From: a virus
DNA length: 54,059 nucleotides
IMG/VR virus record: IMGVR_UViG_3300042292_001176
Coordinates: 1 to 54,059 of that record
Direction: 5' to 3' (one strand)
Shown: piece after piece, positions 1-7,202 of the stretch
Layout: every line of letters begins with the position of its first letter
How positions within the stretch are numbered: the first letter of the stretch is position 1
Position numbers and translations under genes: made by a program
The notes under the pieces: model-generated
What the model was told of the DNA's origin: nothing
Databases searched by the model: none
The model's input: the letters and a program-made list of their open reading frames with translations, nothing else

Positions 1-90
1 GAAGATGGCGGGAGAGGGGCAGTCCTCGGCCAGGTACGGATACCCAGAGGTGTAGTGGGCGAGGAGTTCGGTGCTGTTCTTCTGGTCCAT
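1..90 (-). CDS. 5' part of a small hypothetical gene that crosses the window ends
   Basis: ATG at 90 reads leftward for exactly 30 codons (MDQKNSTELLAHYTSG...) to base 1 without a stop. The upstream sequence gives a GGAGACAG ribosome-binding site, the same type used by its neighbours. If the ends are joined, the frame continues at 54059 and stops at 53991, making a 52-residue protein ending PPADNN. No family is recognised; it is acidic with no membrane segment. The same strand, the uninterrupted frame and the normal gene length support the junction. Confidence 0.7.
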   Translation of the reverse strand, partial: MDQKNSTELLAHYTSGYPYLAEDCPSPAIF

Positions 91-170
91 TGTCGGCTGT
101 CTCCGCAGGGATGATTTGGATGGTGTGTCATGCTCCCTGCAAGGACATGAAACACCGAGTGAAAGAGAAA

Positions 171-201
171 CCCTCCGCTCCCCCGTTAAGGGGAGGGAGG
201 G
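171..201 (-). terminator. Hairpin terminator downstream of the 222-413 gene
   Basis: Stem of CCCTCC plus CTCCCC (one bulged G at 177) pairing with GGGGAG plus GGAGGG at 190-201. On the minus strand it is followed by TTTCTCTTTC (170-161). It lies between the stop of the leftward gene at 222 and the next leftward start at 90. Confidence 0.7.
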
Positions 202-221
202 CGTGGGGGAAAAGATGCTGG

Positions 222-413
222 TCAACGGCGGCTGCGCTCGATGAGCGCAAGACGTTCGTCCTGCTCGGCGTCCTTGGCGAGCTTGTCCTCGCGGGCCTTG
301 CTGCGGCGGTAGCTCCAGTCCTGGATGGACTGGATGCCGAACCCGATGGCGAAGACCAAACCGGTGGCGAGGATGGCGGAGCAGACGATGATGATCAGGG
401 TGTGCTTGTCCAT
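222..413 (-). CDS. Small membrane protein, function unknown
   Basis: 63 residues beginning MDKHTLIIIV. One strong transmembrane segment spans about residues 5-27, followed by a highly charged tail (SYRRSKAREDKLAKDAEQ) that probably forms a cytoplasmic helix. The start at 413 is chosen because the membrane segment follows at once and GAGACAAACA lies just upstream, resembling the leaders of neighbouring small genes. It is flanked by hairpin terminators at 171-201 and 489-519, so it behaves as a separate cassette of the leftward arm. No family recognised. Confidence 0.75.
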   Translation of the reverse strand: MDKHTLIIIVCSAILATGLVFAIGFGIQSIQDWSYRRSKAREDKLAKDAEQDERLALIERSRR

Positions 414-488
414 TGTTTGTCTCTGCACGGGTTTGATTGTGGGTTGGGCTGACACCGTGCAGTCAGCCCAACGTGGGTCGCAAAGAAA

Positions 489-519
489 CCCCTCACCCCG
501 CCGTCAAGCGGGGGAGGGG
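489..519 (-). terminator. Hairpin terminator downstream of the 539-931 gene
   Basis: CCCCTC and CCCCGC (489-501, one bulged A at 495) pair with GCGGGG and GAGGGG (508-519) across a six-base loop. On the minus strand TTTCTTTG (488-481) follows. A near-match of the genome-wide decamer, CAGTGGGGGG, starts at 520, directly against the stem. Confidence 0.7.
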
Positions 520-538
520 CAGTGGGGGGGGGGATCGG

Positions 539-931
539 TCAGAAGTGGTCGGCGGCCAGGTCGGGCGGCGGCGGGGCGTACTTGAACCCGTCGTCGACCC
601 AGTTGGTGTCGGCGGGGACACCGTCGAACGGATCGAGTCCGAGTGCCGAGTCCGACTCCTTCACCACGGGTTCGGTCGCCACGTTGTGGGTGGTGACCGC
701 CTTCAGGGTCTCGATCTCGAACACGACCACGGCGACCTTGCTGCCAGCTGGTTGGACGGGGTGGTCCTTGGCCAACAGTTCGGCGATGCGGTTGGCGTCG
801 CTCCACCATCGGGCGAAGGCGATGGGGGTGATGAGCTGCGTCACCCGCATCAGGCGGAACGGGTTCTCCGCCGAGAAGGTGCTGCTCGTGGTCTCGACGA
901 CCGAGGCGATCATGTAGTTCATTTCCGTCAT
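539..931 (-). CDS. Hypothetical protein, early leftward arm
   Basis: 130 residues (MTEMNYMIASVVETTSSTFS...). The start at 931 has a well-placed AGGAGA. A longer reading upstream would run through the intergenic leader and is unlikely. The sequence has no membrane segment or known motif. It has a compact alpha/beta-like core with FARWWSDANRIAELL and VAVVVFEIETLKAV stretches, and an acidic tail ending PPPPDLAADHF. It is followed by a terminator at 489-519 and preceded by one at 1022-1053, so it is another self-contained cassette. Function unknown. Confidence 0.8.
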   Translation of the reverse strand: MTEMNYMIASVVETTSSTFSAENPFRLMRVTQLITPIAFARWWSDANRIAELLAKDHPVQPAGSKVAVVVFEIETLKAVTTHNVATEPVVKESDSALGLDPFDGVPADTNWVDDGFKYAPPPPDLAADHF

Positions 932-1021
932 GTTGTCTCCTGAGTTCGTGCCGCACCACGATGGTGGGTTGGGTGGGTGGTGACGGGGTGCGGTTCCGTC
1001 ACCGTCTGGAGGTGACAAAAA

Positions 1022-1053
1022 AAGGGACACGGCTCCGTAGAACCGTGTCCCTT
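1022..1053 (-). terminator. Strong intrinsic terminator downstream of the 1059-1322 gene
   Basis: Perfect 11-bp stem AAGGGACACGG (1022-1032) with CCGTGTCCCTT (1043-1053), ten-base loop. On the minus strand a run of seven T (1023-1017) follows, the best terminator of the leftward small-gene region. Confidence 0.85.
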
Positions 1054-1058
1054 GTGGG

Positions 1059-1322
1059 TCACTTCTTCAGGTCGGCGAGCGCCTTCGCCACTGCTGCCGC
1101 CACGATGGCGGACAGGTCGGCGGTCATGTCGCCCTTGGGCGCCGACTTGCTGTTGCGGTCGACGATGGCGAAGGCACGACCGTCGCCCGTCAACTCCTTG
1201 GCGACCTCGCTGGGCAGCTGCTCGGCGGCGAAGCCCTCAGGCATCACCAGGATGGCGCAGATGCGGCTGCCGCTCTTGGTGCGGCGGGTCGTCTCAACGG
1301 TCTTGATCGTGAACTGGTCCAT
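1059..1322 (-). CDS. Hypothetical small protein next to the candidate origin
   Basis: 87 residues (MDQFTIKTVETTRRTKSGSR...). Start 1322 has GGAGAG seven bases upstream; an ATG 15 bases earlier is less well placed. The N-terminal half has alternating hydrophobic residues suggesting a beta-sheet (ICAILVMP), and the C-terminus is an amphipathic Ala/Lys helix (LSAIVAAAVAKALADLKK). No family recognised. It is the first gene after the 455-base non-coding stretch in the leftward direction and ends in the strong terminator at 1022-1053. Confidence 0.78.
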   Translation of the reverse strand: MDQFTIKTVETTRRTKSGSRICAILVMPEGFAAEQLPSEVAKELTGDGRAFAIVDRNSKSAPKGDMTADLSAIVAAAVAKALADLKK

Positions 1323-1777
1323 GTGCGTACTCTCCAATTTCTTAGCCGTCCCTATCCCAGGGGAACTCCCCCTGACGACAGGACTCCCTCACCCCATGCA
1401 GCAACGCGACCCCCGCCAAACCGCGGCTTTCCCGCGGCTTCGACCCGCACTACCCACGCTGTAAGCCGCCATACGCACCCGTACAGACACCGAACAGACC
1501 CCCCCAAGCCCCCGCGCGGGCGTGTCACTCGACGGGGGAAAGACCATTTTTGTCTGGCAATTTGTGGTCAAATCCCCCCACTGACAGGTCCAAGCCAAGT
1601 GGACTGACAGGTTCCCGAAACCGCCCCGGGAACCCGATCCCGCGCCACGAGCTCCAAACGGCCCTTTCTCTCTCTTCTTCCTCCTACTGACAAGACTGAC
1701 AGATATAGAGAGAGAGATAGGGGTAAGAGATATATAGAGAGATAGTTGTGGCCGAAAGCTGTCAGTCCGGTTTCCTG
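1323..1777. other. Non-coding region with iteron-like repeats; candidate replication origin
   Basis: No convincing gene lies in these 455 bases. ACTGACAG occurs at 1580-1587, 1603-1610 and 1695-1702 on plus and at 1759-1766 on minus, with partial copies ACTGACA at 1686-1692 and CTGACAG (minus) at 1775-1781. A purine and AT-rich tract at 1701-1745 contains two related blocks, AGATATAGAGAG and AGATATATAGAGAG, in an otherwise GC-rich genome. A near-copy of the genome decamer (CCCCCCACTG, 1574-1583) overlaps the first iteron. Its place beside the SF3 helicase gene fits an origin of the kind recognised by P4 alpha-like proteins. This is inference; a promoter region for the leftward small genes is the alternative. 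Confidence 0.5.
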
Positions 1778-3205
1778 TCAGCCCAGATCGTCCTCTTGGT
1801 CCTTCTTCAGCGAAAGTCCCCCCAACGCCCGCGTACCTTCGGCACCTTTCCTGATCCTGCTGAGATCCCAGCTGCTCTCCGCCACAATTTTCATCATCAG
1901 CTGGTTGTCAGCCACGTGCATCTTCACGTTATTGGCCCTGCACCAGTCCTTCCACTCCCGCCGCACCAAATCATTTGCGACCGCCCCCTCCTTGTTCCGG
2001 ACGAACCGGGCCTCCAGGAAGTAATCGAACGGGTTGTTCGCCAGGTGATAGTCCTTGACCACCCGCATCCCGCCATCAGTGGGGGTGAACTTCTCTCCGT
2101 CCGGAGCCGCCTCCAGCTTGATCGCCCCCCGGAGGGCCCAGTACGCGATCCCCGCCAGCTCACCCTTCAGCACGTCCATCAGGTTGTGCTGCTCCTTGCC
2201 CTCGAAGCTCCGGTCGAACGGCAGCACCAGCATCTTCCCGCTCAGACCACGGCCCTTGTTCGGCAGCTGAGGGATCTCGTTCGACTGGACCCACGGCGCC
2301 GCGTTCACGACCACGTTCCGCATCTGCCGCTTGTACTTCGCATTGATCGAGATCGGGTCCCTTCCGAGCACGTTCTTCAGGACCCGCACCGCCACCTCGC
2401 CCTCCCGGGAATCGAGTTCACTGACCTCCGAGATGCACAACACCCTCGCGAACTCCAGCCCATCCAGCCCGAAGTTCCCCGCGATCTCGTCCAAGCTCGT
2501 GCCCACGAACCCGGTCCCGCCCACCAACCACCGCATCACCGTGCTGATCGTTCCCTTGCCAGCCCTGATCTTCCCGTGAAACAGCATCCACTTCGCGTAC
2601 CTTCGATGACTCATCATCGAGTAGCCCATCCACCGCTGCAGCAGCTCTTTCCAGAGCGTATCTCCGCCGCTCCACTCCTCTACGCACTTTGTCCACCGCG
2701 GACACTCCACAAACGGATCGAGATCCACGTCCACGACGCACGGATCGAACCACTCCGGCGTCCGGGGCACACACACCAGAGCCCCCGTCTCCGCACTCGC
2801 CTTCACGTCCACGATCACGTCCCGGAACGACACGGAACAGTGGGGGTCGCTCAACCGGTCCCGGTAATCCGGGCACAGCCACTGCGGAACCTCCGCCCCC
2901 GCGACCCGGCACAAGGCCTGCATCGCCCTCACAATCCCGTTCACCTTGAACTCCGTCGGCCCGTACCGCTCCACCACGAGCCCGTTCGGGTCGTCGCTCA
3001 CGTGCAGATCCTCGGTCCAGCGCCAGACCGCGTCCTCTAGCCACTGCTGGTCCCGCTGCACCCACTTGCCGCCGTACCACTCGAACAGCCGGCCCTGCAC
3101 TTCCTTCAGCCCCATGCCGTCCTCGAAGCACACCTTGAGCATCGCTCTCGCGACCTTCATTGGTTCCGTCGTTCTCAACGGGTTTTGTTGTGTACCCAGT
3201 GTCAT
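1778..3205 (-). CDS. Superfamily 3 (D5/P4-type) replicative helicase
   Basis: 475 residues. Walker A is GKIRAGKGTI (211-220), Walker B lies near RVLCISEVSEL (254-264), and the SF3 motif C with its sensor asparagine lies near NVVVNAAPWVQSNE (297-310). The block before Walker A (LLQRWMGYSMMSHRRYAKWM) matches the D5 N-terminal helicase signature of virus and phage primase-helicases. The N-terminal 180 residues do not look like a full prim-pol or TOPRIM primase, so only helicase activity is supported. It should unwind DNA at the origin. The start at 3205 has GGAAGGAT upstream; ATG at 3160 is an alternative. It is the first gene of the leftward arm, divergent from 3233, and carries two plus-oriented copies of the genome decamer (2077, 2838). 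Confidence 0.88.
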   Translation of the reverse strand: MTLGTQQNPLRTTEPMKVARAMLKVCFEDGMGLKEVQGRLFEWYGGKWVQRDQQWLEDAVWRWTEDLHVSDDPNGLVVERYGPTEFKVNGIVRAMQALCRVAGAEVPQWLCPDYRDRLSDPHCSVSFRDVIVDVKASAETGALVCVPRTPEWFDPCVVDVDLDPFVECPRWTKCVEEWSGGDTLWKELLQRWMGYSMMSHRRYAKWMLFHGKIRAGKGTISTVMRWLVGGTGFVGTSLDEIAGNFGLDGLEFARVLCISEVSELDSREGEVAVRVLKNVLGRDPISINAKYKRQMRNVVVNAAPWVQSNEIPQLPNKGRGLSGKMLVLPFDRSFEGKEQHNLMDVLKGELAGIAYWALRGAIKLEAAPDGEKFTPTDGGMRVVKDYHLANNPFDYFLEARFVRNKEGAVANDLVRREWKDWCRANNVKMHVADNQLMMKIVAESSWDLSRIRKGAEGTRALGGLSLKKDQEDDLG

Positions 3206-3213
3206 CTGATTAT
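3185..3213 (+). promoter_or_regulatory. Possible sigma70-like promoter for the rightward arm
   Basis: TTGTTG (3185-3190), 17-base spacer, GATTAT (3208-3213), 20 bases ahead of the first rightward start at 3233. It lies in the 27-base divergent gap and the first codons of the helicase gene. The match is moderate, and a phage-modified specificity could differ. Confidence 0.3.
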
Positions 3214-3232
3214 CCTTCCAGCAGGAGATACC

Positions 3233-5545
3233 ATGGCCCAGCCGCTTCGCAGCATGAACCCTTCCACTCCCTTTGGTCGCGAGAAGAACGCTCTTCTTCA
3301 GACCGACCTCCGGGATCCGAACGCCTTCCTGGGCCAGTTGATCGCCCGGAACGCCGCTGTTTCCGCGCCGGCAGCCCCGAAGCCCAAGAAGGCCGAGCCC
3401 CAGCAGCAGGCACAGCCTGCCACGCCACCTGCGACTCCTACTTCTCCGACTCCGCAGCCTCCCCAGTCGCGCCCGACCCCTCAGCTCGCCACGTCCTTCG
3501 ACGCTCAGCGCAAGGCTGCCCGCGACGCATACGACGCCGAACTGGCCGGCTTCTCGCAGCGTTCACAACAAGGCAACCAAGTCACCCCGCTCGAGCAGAA
3601 GCGCGCACTGGAGCGCTACAACAACCAGCTCGGCCGGATCAATGCCATCGAAAACAAGGGGATCAGGAAGAAGCGCGGCGAACAGCTGCGGAGCGAACGA
3701 CTTGCACGTGAGAACTACGCCGACGAACGAGCTGGTGCGATCTTAGACGAATCGACAAAGCGCTTGACTTCGTTGTTCGATTCTACACCAAAGCCTCCGG
3801 CTGTCAACATCCCGGGCCCCGCAGATCGCGCCGCGATGGCCGAACAGATGGCCGCGAACGACGCACAGCGCGCAGCCGCCGACCGTCTTCCGACTCCCAC
3901 CACGCCAGCTCCTACCCAGCCTAGCTGGCTGGACACCGCCATCTTGCGTACGATCGACCTGCTTCAGGCGGGTATGGCTCGTACCCCCACTGCTCAGCTC
4001 TCCGCTGTCGCCGCCCCAGCCGCAGCACCCCAGACCAGTGGGGGTGGCATGCCTGAACCGCCCCAGCGCTACGGTCTGGATCCCGGCGTCAACAAGGTCA
4101 TCTCCAACCTTTACTCCGGCAACGTCGCCCCGGGCAACCTGGGCATCGACCAGCTCGGCGAACTCATGCGCGGCGCCACCCCGCAGCAGCTTGCTTCGCT
4201 TTACGACGGGCTGCAAGCGCTTCCGCCCGAGCAGCAGAAGGCTGCGCTCCAGAAGATGATCGAGCAGAACCAGCAGCTGAACGTCAATCTGGGTCAGCCT
4301 CCGAAGGTCACCCCGGAACAGGCTGCGGAGATCGACCGGCTGAATCCTCCGGCGTCGTTCTTCTCCATGGACGGCTTCAACAACCTGGCCCAGGGATTCA
4401 CCGACCTGACCCAGAACCCAGTGCTTCAGACGATCGCTGGCCCCGGCGGCCTTCTCGGTACCAGCCTGCCGGCCGACGCCATCGCCCGTGAGCGAGCCAT
4501 GGCAACCACCCCGGAACAGCTCCGCATGATCCAGGCCCGCGAGGCTCAGGCCGGGATGCAGGGCGCGCTCCTCGACGCCCTTGGTGCTGGCGCCGCCATG
4601 CGGGGCAGTGCCGCCCCCAACATGACGGCCCCCGGCACCCGCGTCATCGACAACCCCACCCTCCGCGGCCAGACCCCGCCGACGTTCCGTGGACCTGGCG
4701 CAATGAACCCCAACGTGATGGATGTCACCCCAGGCCGTCCCGCCAAGCCTGTGACAGTGATCCCTGGAAACCCTGGCCAGGTCATGGACATGCCGGCGCC
4801 TCAGGCCATGCCGGGCGTCACGCCCCGCGATCTGCCGACAAACACCGGTGGACCCCGCCAGGGACCAATGCGCCCCATCGGCCCTGTGCAGACGGCCGAC
4901 GAAAGCTTCACGGCTCCGACCGTCAGGGTCAAGAATGTTCCGGGGGACATCAACAACCCCACGGCCCAGCGCCGCACTGAGCAAGGCGGTCGTGTTCCGG
5001 CGTCTCCCACCGGAAGAGAGCAGGGCCCAGGCACTGCCGCAGCCGAGGGCCAGATGCGTGTCCGTAGGTCAGACGCCCGTGTTCGCGAGCTCCGGGAACA
5101 GGATCGAGTCACCGACATCATCAACAACCTGATCGATCGCGGTGTTCTCCAGCCCAACCAGCCTGCCACCAGCACCCCCGAAGCCAAGCCCGCTACCGCC
5201 CCGGCTCCGGCCACCGAAACGGCTCTTGCTCAAGTTGCCAAGCCGGCAACACCGAAACCGGCAGCTGAAGCTCCGATCCCGCTCGCTGAACCCAGCGGCA
5301 CCACGGTCGGCCGCAACACGGTACAGGCCACCACGGTCAAACCACGCGCTACCCCGGCTCCTGGCCAGAAGGCCCAGTCCCGCAAGTCCGTCACCGAGGC
5401 CCTCAAGGCCTACGGAACCAAGGTCGTCGAGGATACCCGTGCACTCCTTGCCAAGGACCGCAAGGGCCAGGTCACCGACTCCGACGTTCTTGAGTACCTG
5501 CAGGGCCTGCTCCCCACCAAGGAATCCAAGGCAAACCCTCAGTAG
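3233..5545 (+). CDS. Large Pro/Ala/Gln-rich protein, probably virion-associated
   Basis: 770 residues. Start ATG 3233 has GGAG six to nine bases upstream. Residues about 60-85 are rich in Pro, Thr and Gln, and 90-180 look helical and charged (KAARDAYDAELAGF, RALERYNNQLGRI). Long Pro/Ala/Thr linkers fill the middle and C-terminal third, and the last 50 residues form a more compact helical end (DSDVLEYLQGLLP). No enzymatic motif is seen. It opens the rightward virion arm, and composition and place suggest a structural or ejected protein, but no family is recognised. It contains an inverted pair of the genome decamer (3983 minus, 4036 plus). Confidence 0.82.
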   Translation: MAQPLRSMNPSTPFGREKNALLQTDLRDPNAFLGQLIARNAAVSAPAAPKPKKAEPQQQAQPATPPATPTSPTPQPPQSRPTPQLATSFDAQRKAARDAYDAELAGFSQRSQQGNQVTPLEQKRALERYNNQLGRINAIENKGIRKKRGEQLRSERLARENYADERAGAILDESTKRLTSLFDSTPKPPAVNIPGPADRAAMAEQMAANDAQRAAADRLPTPTTPAPTQPSWLDTAILRTIDLLQAGMARTPTAQLSAVAAPAAAPQTSGGGMPEPPQRYGLDPGVNKVISNLYSGNVAPGNLGIDQLGELMRGATPQQLASLYDGLQALPPEQQKAALQKMIEQNQQLNVNLGQPPKVTPEQAAEIDRLNPPASFFSMDGFNNLAQGFTDLTQNPVLQTIAGPGGLLGTSLPADAIARERAMATTPEQLRMIQAREAQAGMQGALLDALGAGAAMRGSAAPNMTAPGTRVIDNPTLRGQTPPTFRGPGAMNPNVMDVTPGRPAKPVTVIPGNPGQVMDMPAPQAMPGVTPRDLPTNTGGPRQGPMRPIGPVQTADESFTAPTVRVKNVPGDINNPTAQRRTEQGGRVPASPTGREQGPGTAAAEGQMRVRRSDARVRELREQDRVTDIINNLIDRGVLQPNQPATSTPEAKPATAPAPATETALAQVAKPATPKPAAEAPIPLAEPSGTTVGRNTVQATTVKPRATPAPGQKAQSRKSVTEALKAYGTKVVEDTRALLAKDRKGQVTDSDVLEYLQGLLPTKESKANPQ

Positions 5546-5570
5546 GGGCTGGGTCCAACAGCCCAGCCCC
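5545..5570 (+). terminator. Perfect hairpin after the first rightward gene
   Basis: GGGGCTGGG (5545-5553) pairs with CCCAGCCCC (5562-5570) around an eight-base loop, starting at the last base of the stop codon. There is no T-run, so it may slow transcription or protect an mRNA end rather than terminate fully. Confidence 0.45.
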
Positions 5571-5598
5571 CGTACCTAAGGAAGCCTCCCAGATACCT

Positions 5599-5997
5599 TT
5601 GACCATCCCGCTTCCGCAAGGTTTCAAAGCGGTTCGCATGATGGGTACGCCGGAAGCCCGTGCCGAAGGAATGCTGGCTTACGGTGTCGTCAATCCAGAG
5701 ACCGGAAAAATGGGGGGGCAGATTGTTTTTGTGTGGAACCCAGCCAACAGGATGTACCAGCCTTCTTGGCCAGGGGTGAACCTGTACCATTACGAACAGA
5801 ACAAAGGTCTTTACCCGGCATTCTTGAAGGAGGTCTCCAAGTATGTCGACATCGGATCCTCGGGGACATCCAAGGAAGCAGGGTCCATGCCGAACGCACT
5901 CAAGGTCTGGCGCAAGCTCGGTGCTGTTGAAGAGCAGGTGGTAGAGAATGAGTCCCTGAGTGGTCCACGAGCCTTTGTGCTGCGGAGGAAGAAGTGA
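5599..5997 (+). CDS. Hypothetical protein, weak acetyltransferase-like look
   Basis: 132 residues from a TTG start at 5599; ATG at 5638 is the alternative, and neither has a clear ribosome-binding site. The body reads as alpha/beta (GKMGGQIVFVWN, LYHYEQNKGLYPAFLKEVSKY) and ends with PNALKVWRKLGAVEE, which resembles the C-terminal end of GNAT acetyltransferases. That similarity is only impressionistic because no clear acetyl-CoA motif is seen. Its stop overlaps the GTG start of the next gene (GTGA), so the two are translationally coupled. Confidence 0.7.
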   Translation: MTIPLPQGFKAVRMMGTPEARAEGMLAYGVVNPETGKMGGQIVFVWNPANRMYQPSWPGVNLYHYEQNKGLYPAFLKEVSKYVDIGSSGTSKEAGSMPNALKVWRKLGAVEEQVVENESLSGPRAFVLRRKK

Positions 5998-6437
5998 GCA
6001 AGAAGCGCAAGGGCATGTCCTTCAGCCTCGGCGGCGGACTCCGGTGGGTCCATGAGTCTCGGTTCTGTGACGAGCTCCAGATGACTCCGAAGGGGTTCCG
6101 TCGCCTGTGCCGGCAGCTGGGCGTACCCATGCTGCACATCCACGAGGACTGGCTCGTGAACCTCCACATGTTCCGGATCGGCATGTGGGCCGCTTGCCGC
6201 TTCGGCCAACCGGACTTCCTCGTGCCGGGCTGCGAGCAGATCTCGAAGGGCCGAAAGCCCGCCCGTCACCAGGCAACTTCCGTGACCCGCGAGTACATCG
6301 AGAAGAATCTCCCGATGCTTATCGAGGAGATCAACAAGGCCCGCGTCATGGACGGCATCGAACTCGAGCAGCGCACCATCGACGAGTCCCGTGACGCCGC
6401 CCGCCGTATGCTCAACCTCCTCAACCCCAGGACCTGA
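5994..6437 (+). CDS. Hypothetical basic protein with HTH-like segment
   Basis: 147 residues from GTG 5994, overlapping the preceding stop as GTGA, with GGAGGAAGAA ahead. The region FCDELQMTPKGFRRLCRQLG (residues 24-43) looks like a helix-turn-helix, and the following VPMLHIHEDWLVN like the start of a wing. The C-terminal third is helical and charged. A DNA-binding or regulatory role is possible. It sits upstream of a run of small conserved phage proteins and the terminase. Confidence 0.75.
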   Translation: MSKKRKGMSFSLGGGLRWVHESRFCDELQMTPKGFRRLCRQLGVPMLHIHEDWLVNLHMFRIGMWAACRFGQPDFLVPGCEQISKGRKPARHQATSVTREYIEKNLPMLIEEINKARVMDGIELEQRTIDESRDAARRMLNLLNPRT

Positions 6438-6438
6438 C

Positions 6439-6570
6439 ATGCCGTTCAAGTCGAAGGCCCAGCAGGGCTACATGTTCTCGAAGATGCCGAAGACCGCCAA
6501 GAAGTGGGCGAAGGAAACGCCCAACATGAAGTCCCTCCCGAAGAAGGCCCCCAAGAAGCGGAGCAAGTGA
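6439..6570 (+). CDS. Small basic conserved phage protein (MPFKSKAQQGYM type)
   Basis: 43 residues, very lysine-rich (about one third Lys/Arg), starting MPFKSKAQQGYMFSKMPKTA and ending APKKRSK. Proteins with this opening and a following WAKETP motif recur in many tailed phages, often near the packaging and portal genes; their role is unknown. It begins one base after the preceding stop and its TGA overlaps the next ATG (TGATG). The charge suggests nucleic-acid binding. Confidence 0.82.
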   Translation: MPFKSKAQQGYMFSKMPKTAKKWAKETPNMKSLPKKAPKKRSK

Positions 6571-6824
6571 TGGCTGCAAAGAAGAAGCGGTTCGACTTCA
6601 AGGCGGTCCACAAGAACCCAAAGGGCGGGCTCAGCGAGGCCGGCCGGTCGGCCTACAACAAGGCGACCGGCGGCAACCTCAAGGCGCCGCAGCCCGAGGG
6701 CGGCCCCCGGCGCAACAGCTTCTGCGCCCGAATGCGCGGCATGAAGAAGAAGCTCACGAGCTCCAAGACCGCGAACGATCCGAACTCCCGCATCAACAAG
6801 AGCCTTCGGGCCTGGAACTGCTGA
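6570..6824 (+). CDS. DUF6321-type conserved phage protein
   Basis: 84 residues from ATG 6570 (TGATG coupling). It contains the family hallmarks: NPKGGLSEAGRSAYNKATGG (residues 15-34), LKAPQPEGG, SFCARMRGMKKKLTS and TANDPNSRINKSLRAWNC at the C-terminus. The family is widespread in tailed phages and has no proven function; its basic, Cys-containing make-up is compatible with DNA or structural binding. It lies in a run of four small basic genes just after the HTH-like protein. Confidence 0.9.
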   Translation: MAAKKKRFDFKAVHKNPKGGLSEAGRSAYNKATGGNLKAPQPEGGPRRNSFCARMRGMKKKLTSSKTANDPNSRINKSLRAWNC

Positions 6825-6825
6825 C

Positions 6826-7023
6826 ATGCTACCCCCACTGAATGCGAAGCCGAAGAAGCCTTCCAAGTACGCGCCCAAGAAGTGCCCTGAGTGCGGCGAG
6901 AAGCTGGACGAGGAGGGCGAGTGCGAGGAGTGCGGCTACGGTTGCGAGGAGTGCGAGGCCGAGAAGGAAGCCGCGAAGCAGATGGAGATCAAGTTGTCGA
7001 TCTTGCTTCCCGGCGGAGACTAG
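6826..7023 (+). CDS. Small zinc-ribbon protein
   Basis: 65 residues. Cysteines form CPECGEK (20-26), CEECGYGCEECEAE (33-46): six Cys in CxxC pairs, a zinc-ribbon or rubredoxin-like arrangement. The remainder is Lys/Glu-rich. The start at 6826 lies two bases after the preceding stop, and the first codons coincide with a minus-oriented copy of the genome decamer (6831-6840). Function unknown; perhaps a DNA- or protein-binding accessory factor. Confidence 0.78.
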   Translation: MLPPLNAKPKKPSKYAPKKCPECGEKLDEEGECEECGYGCEECEAEKEAAKQMEIKLSILLPGGD

Positions 7024-7030
7024 TTACAAT
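7003..7030 (+). promoter_or_regulatory. Likely sigma70-type promoter inside the small-gene run
   Basis: TTGCTT (7003-7008), 16-base spacer, TACAAT (7025-7030). A hairpin GTTCCGC/GCGGAAC (7042-7060) lies in the resulting leader and could stabilise the mRNA 5' end. It would drive 7077 onward, including the terminase and capsid genes. Confidence 0.5.
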
Positions 7031-7076
7031 CTGATCAACATGTTCCGCCTGTTGCGGAACCAACCAGGAGAGTGTC

Positions 7077-7193
7077 ATGAAGAACAAGATGATGATGAAG
7101 GCCGCAGCCAAGGGCAAGCCGTCCAAGGGCGCCGCCAAGAAGAACCCGTTCGCCGCCATGCGCGCCAAGGCGAAGCCCGCCCCCAAGAAGTGA
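7077..7193 (+). CDS. Very small Lys/Ala-rich basic protein
   Basis: 38 residues (MKNKMMMKAAAKGKPSKGAA...), about one third lysine, ending KAKPAPKK. It has a good AGGAG ribosome-binding site and follows a promoter and leader hairpin. Low complexity suggests nucleic-acid or acidic-partner binding, as in small histone-like tails. No family assigned. Confidence 0.7.
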   Translation: MKNKMMMKAAAKGKPSKGAAKKNPFAAMRAKAKPAPKK

Positions 7194-7202
7194 GGGTGAC
7201 CC

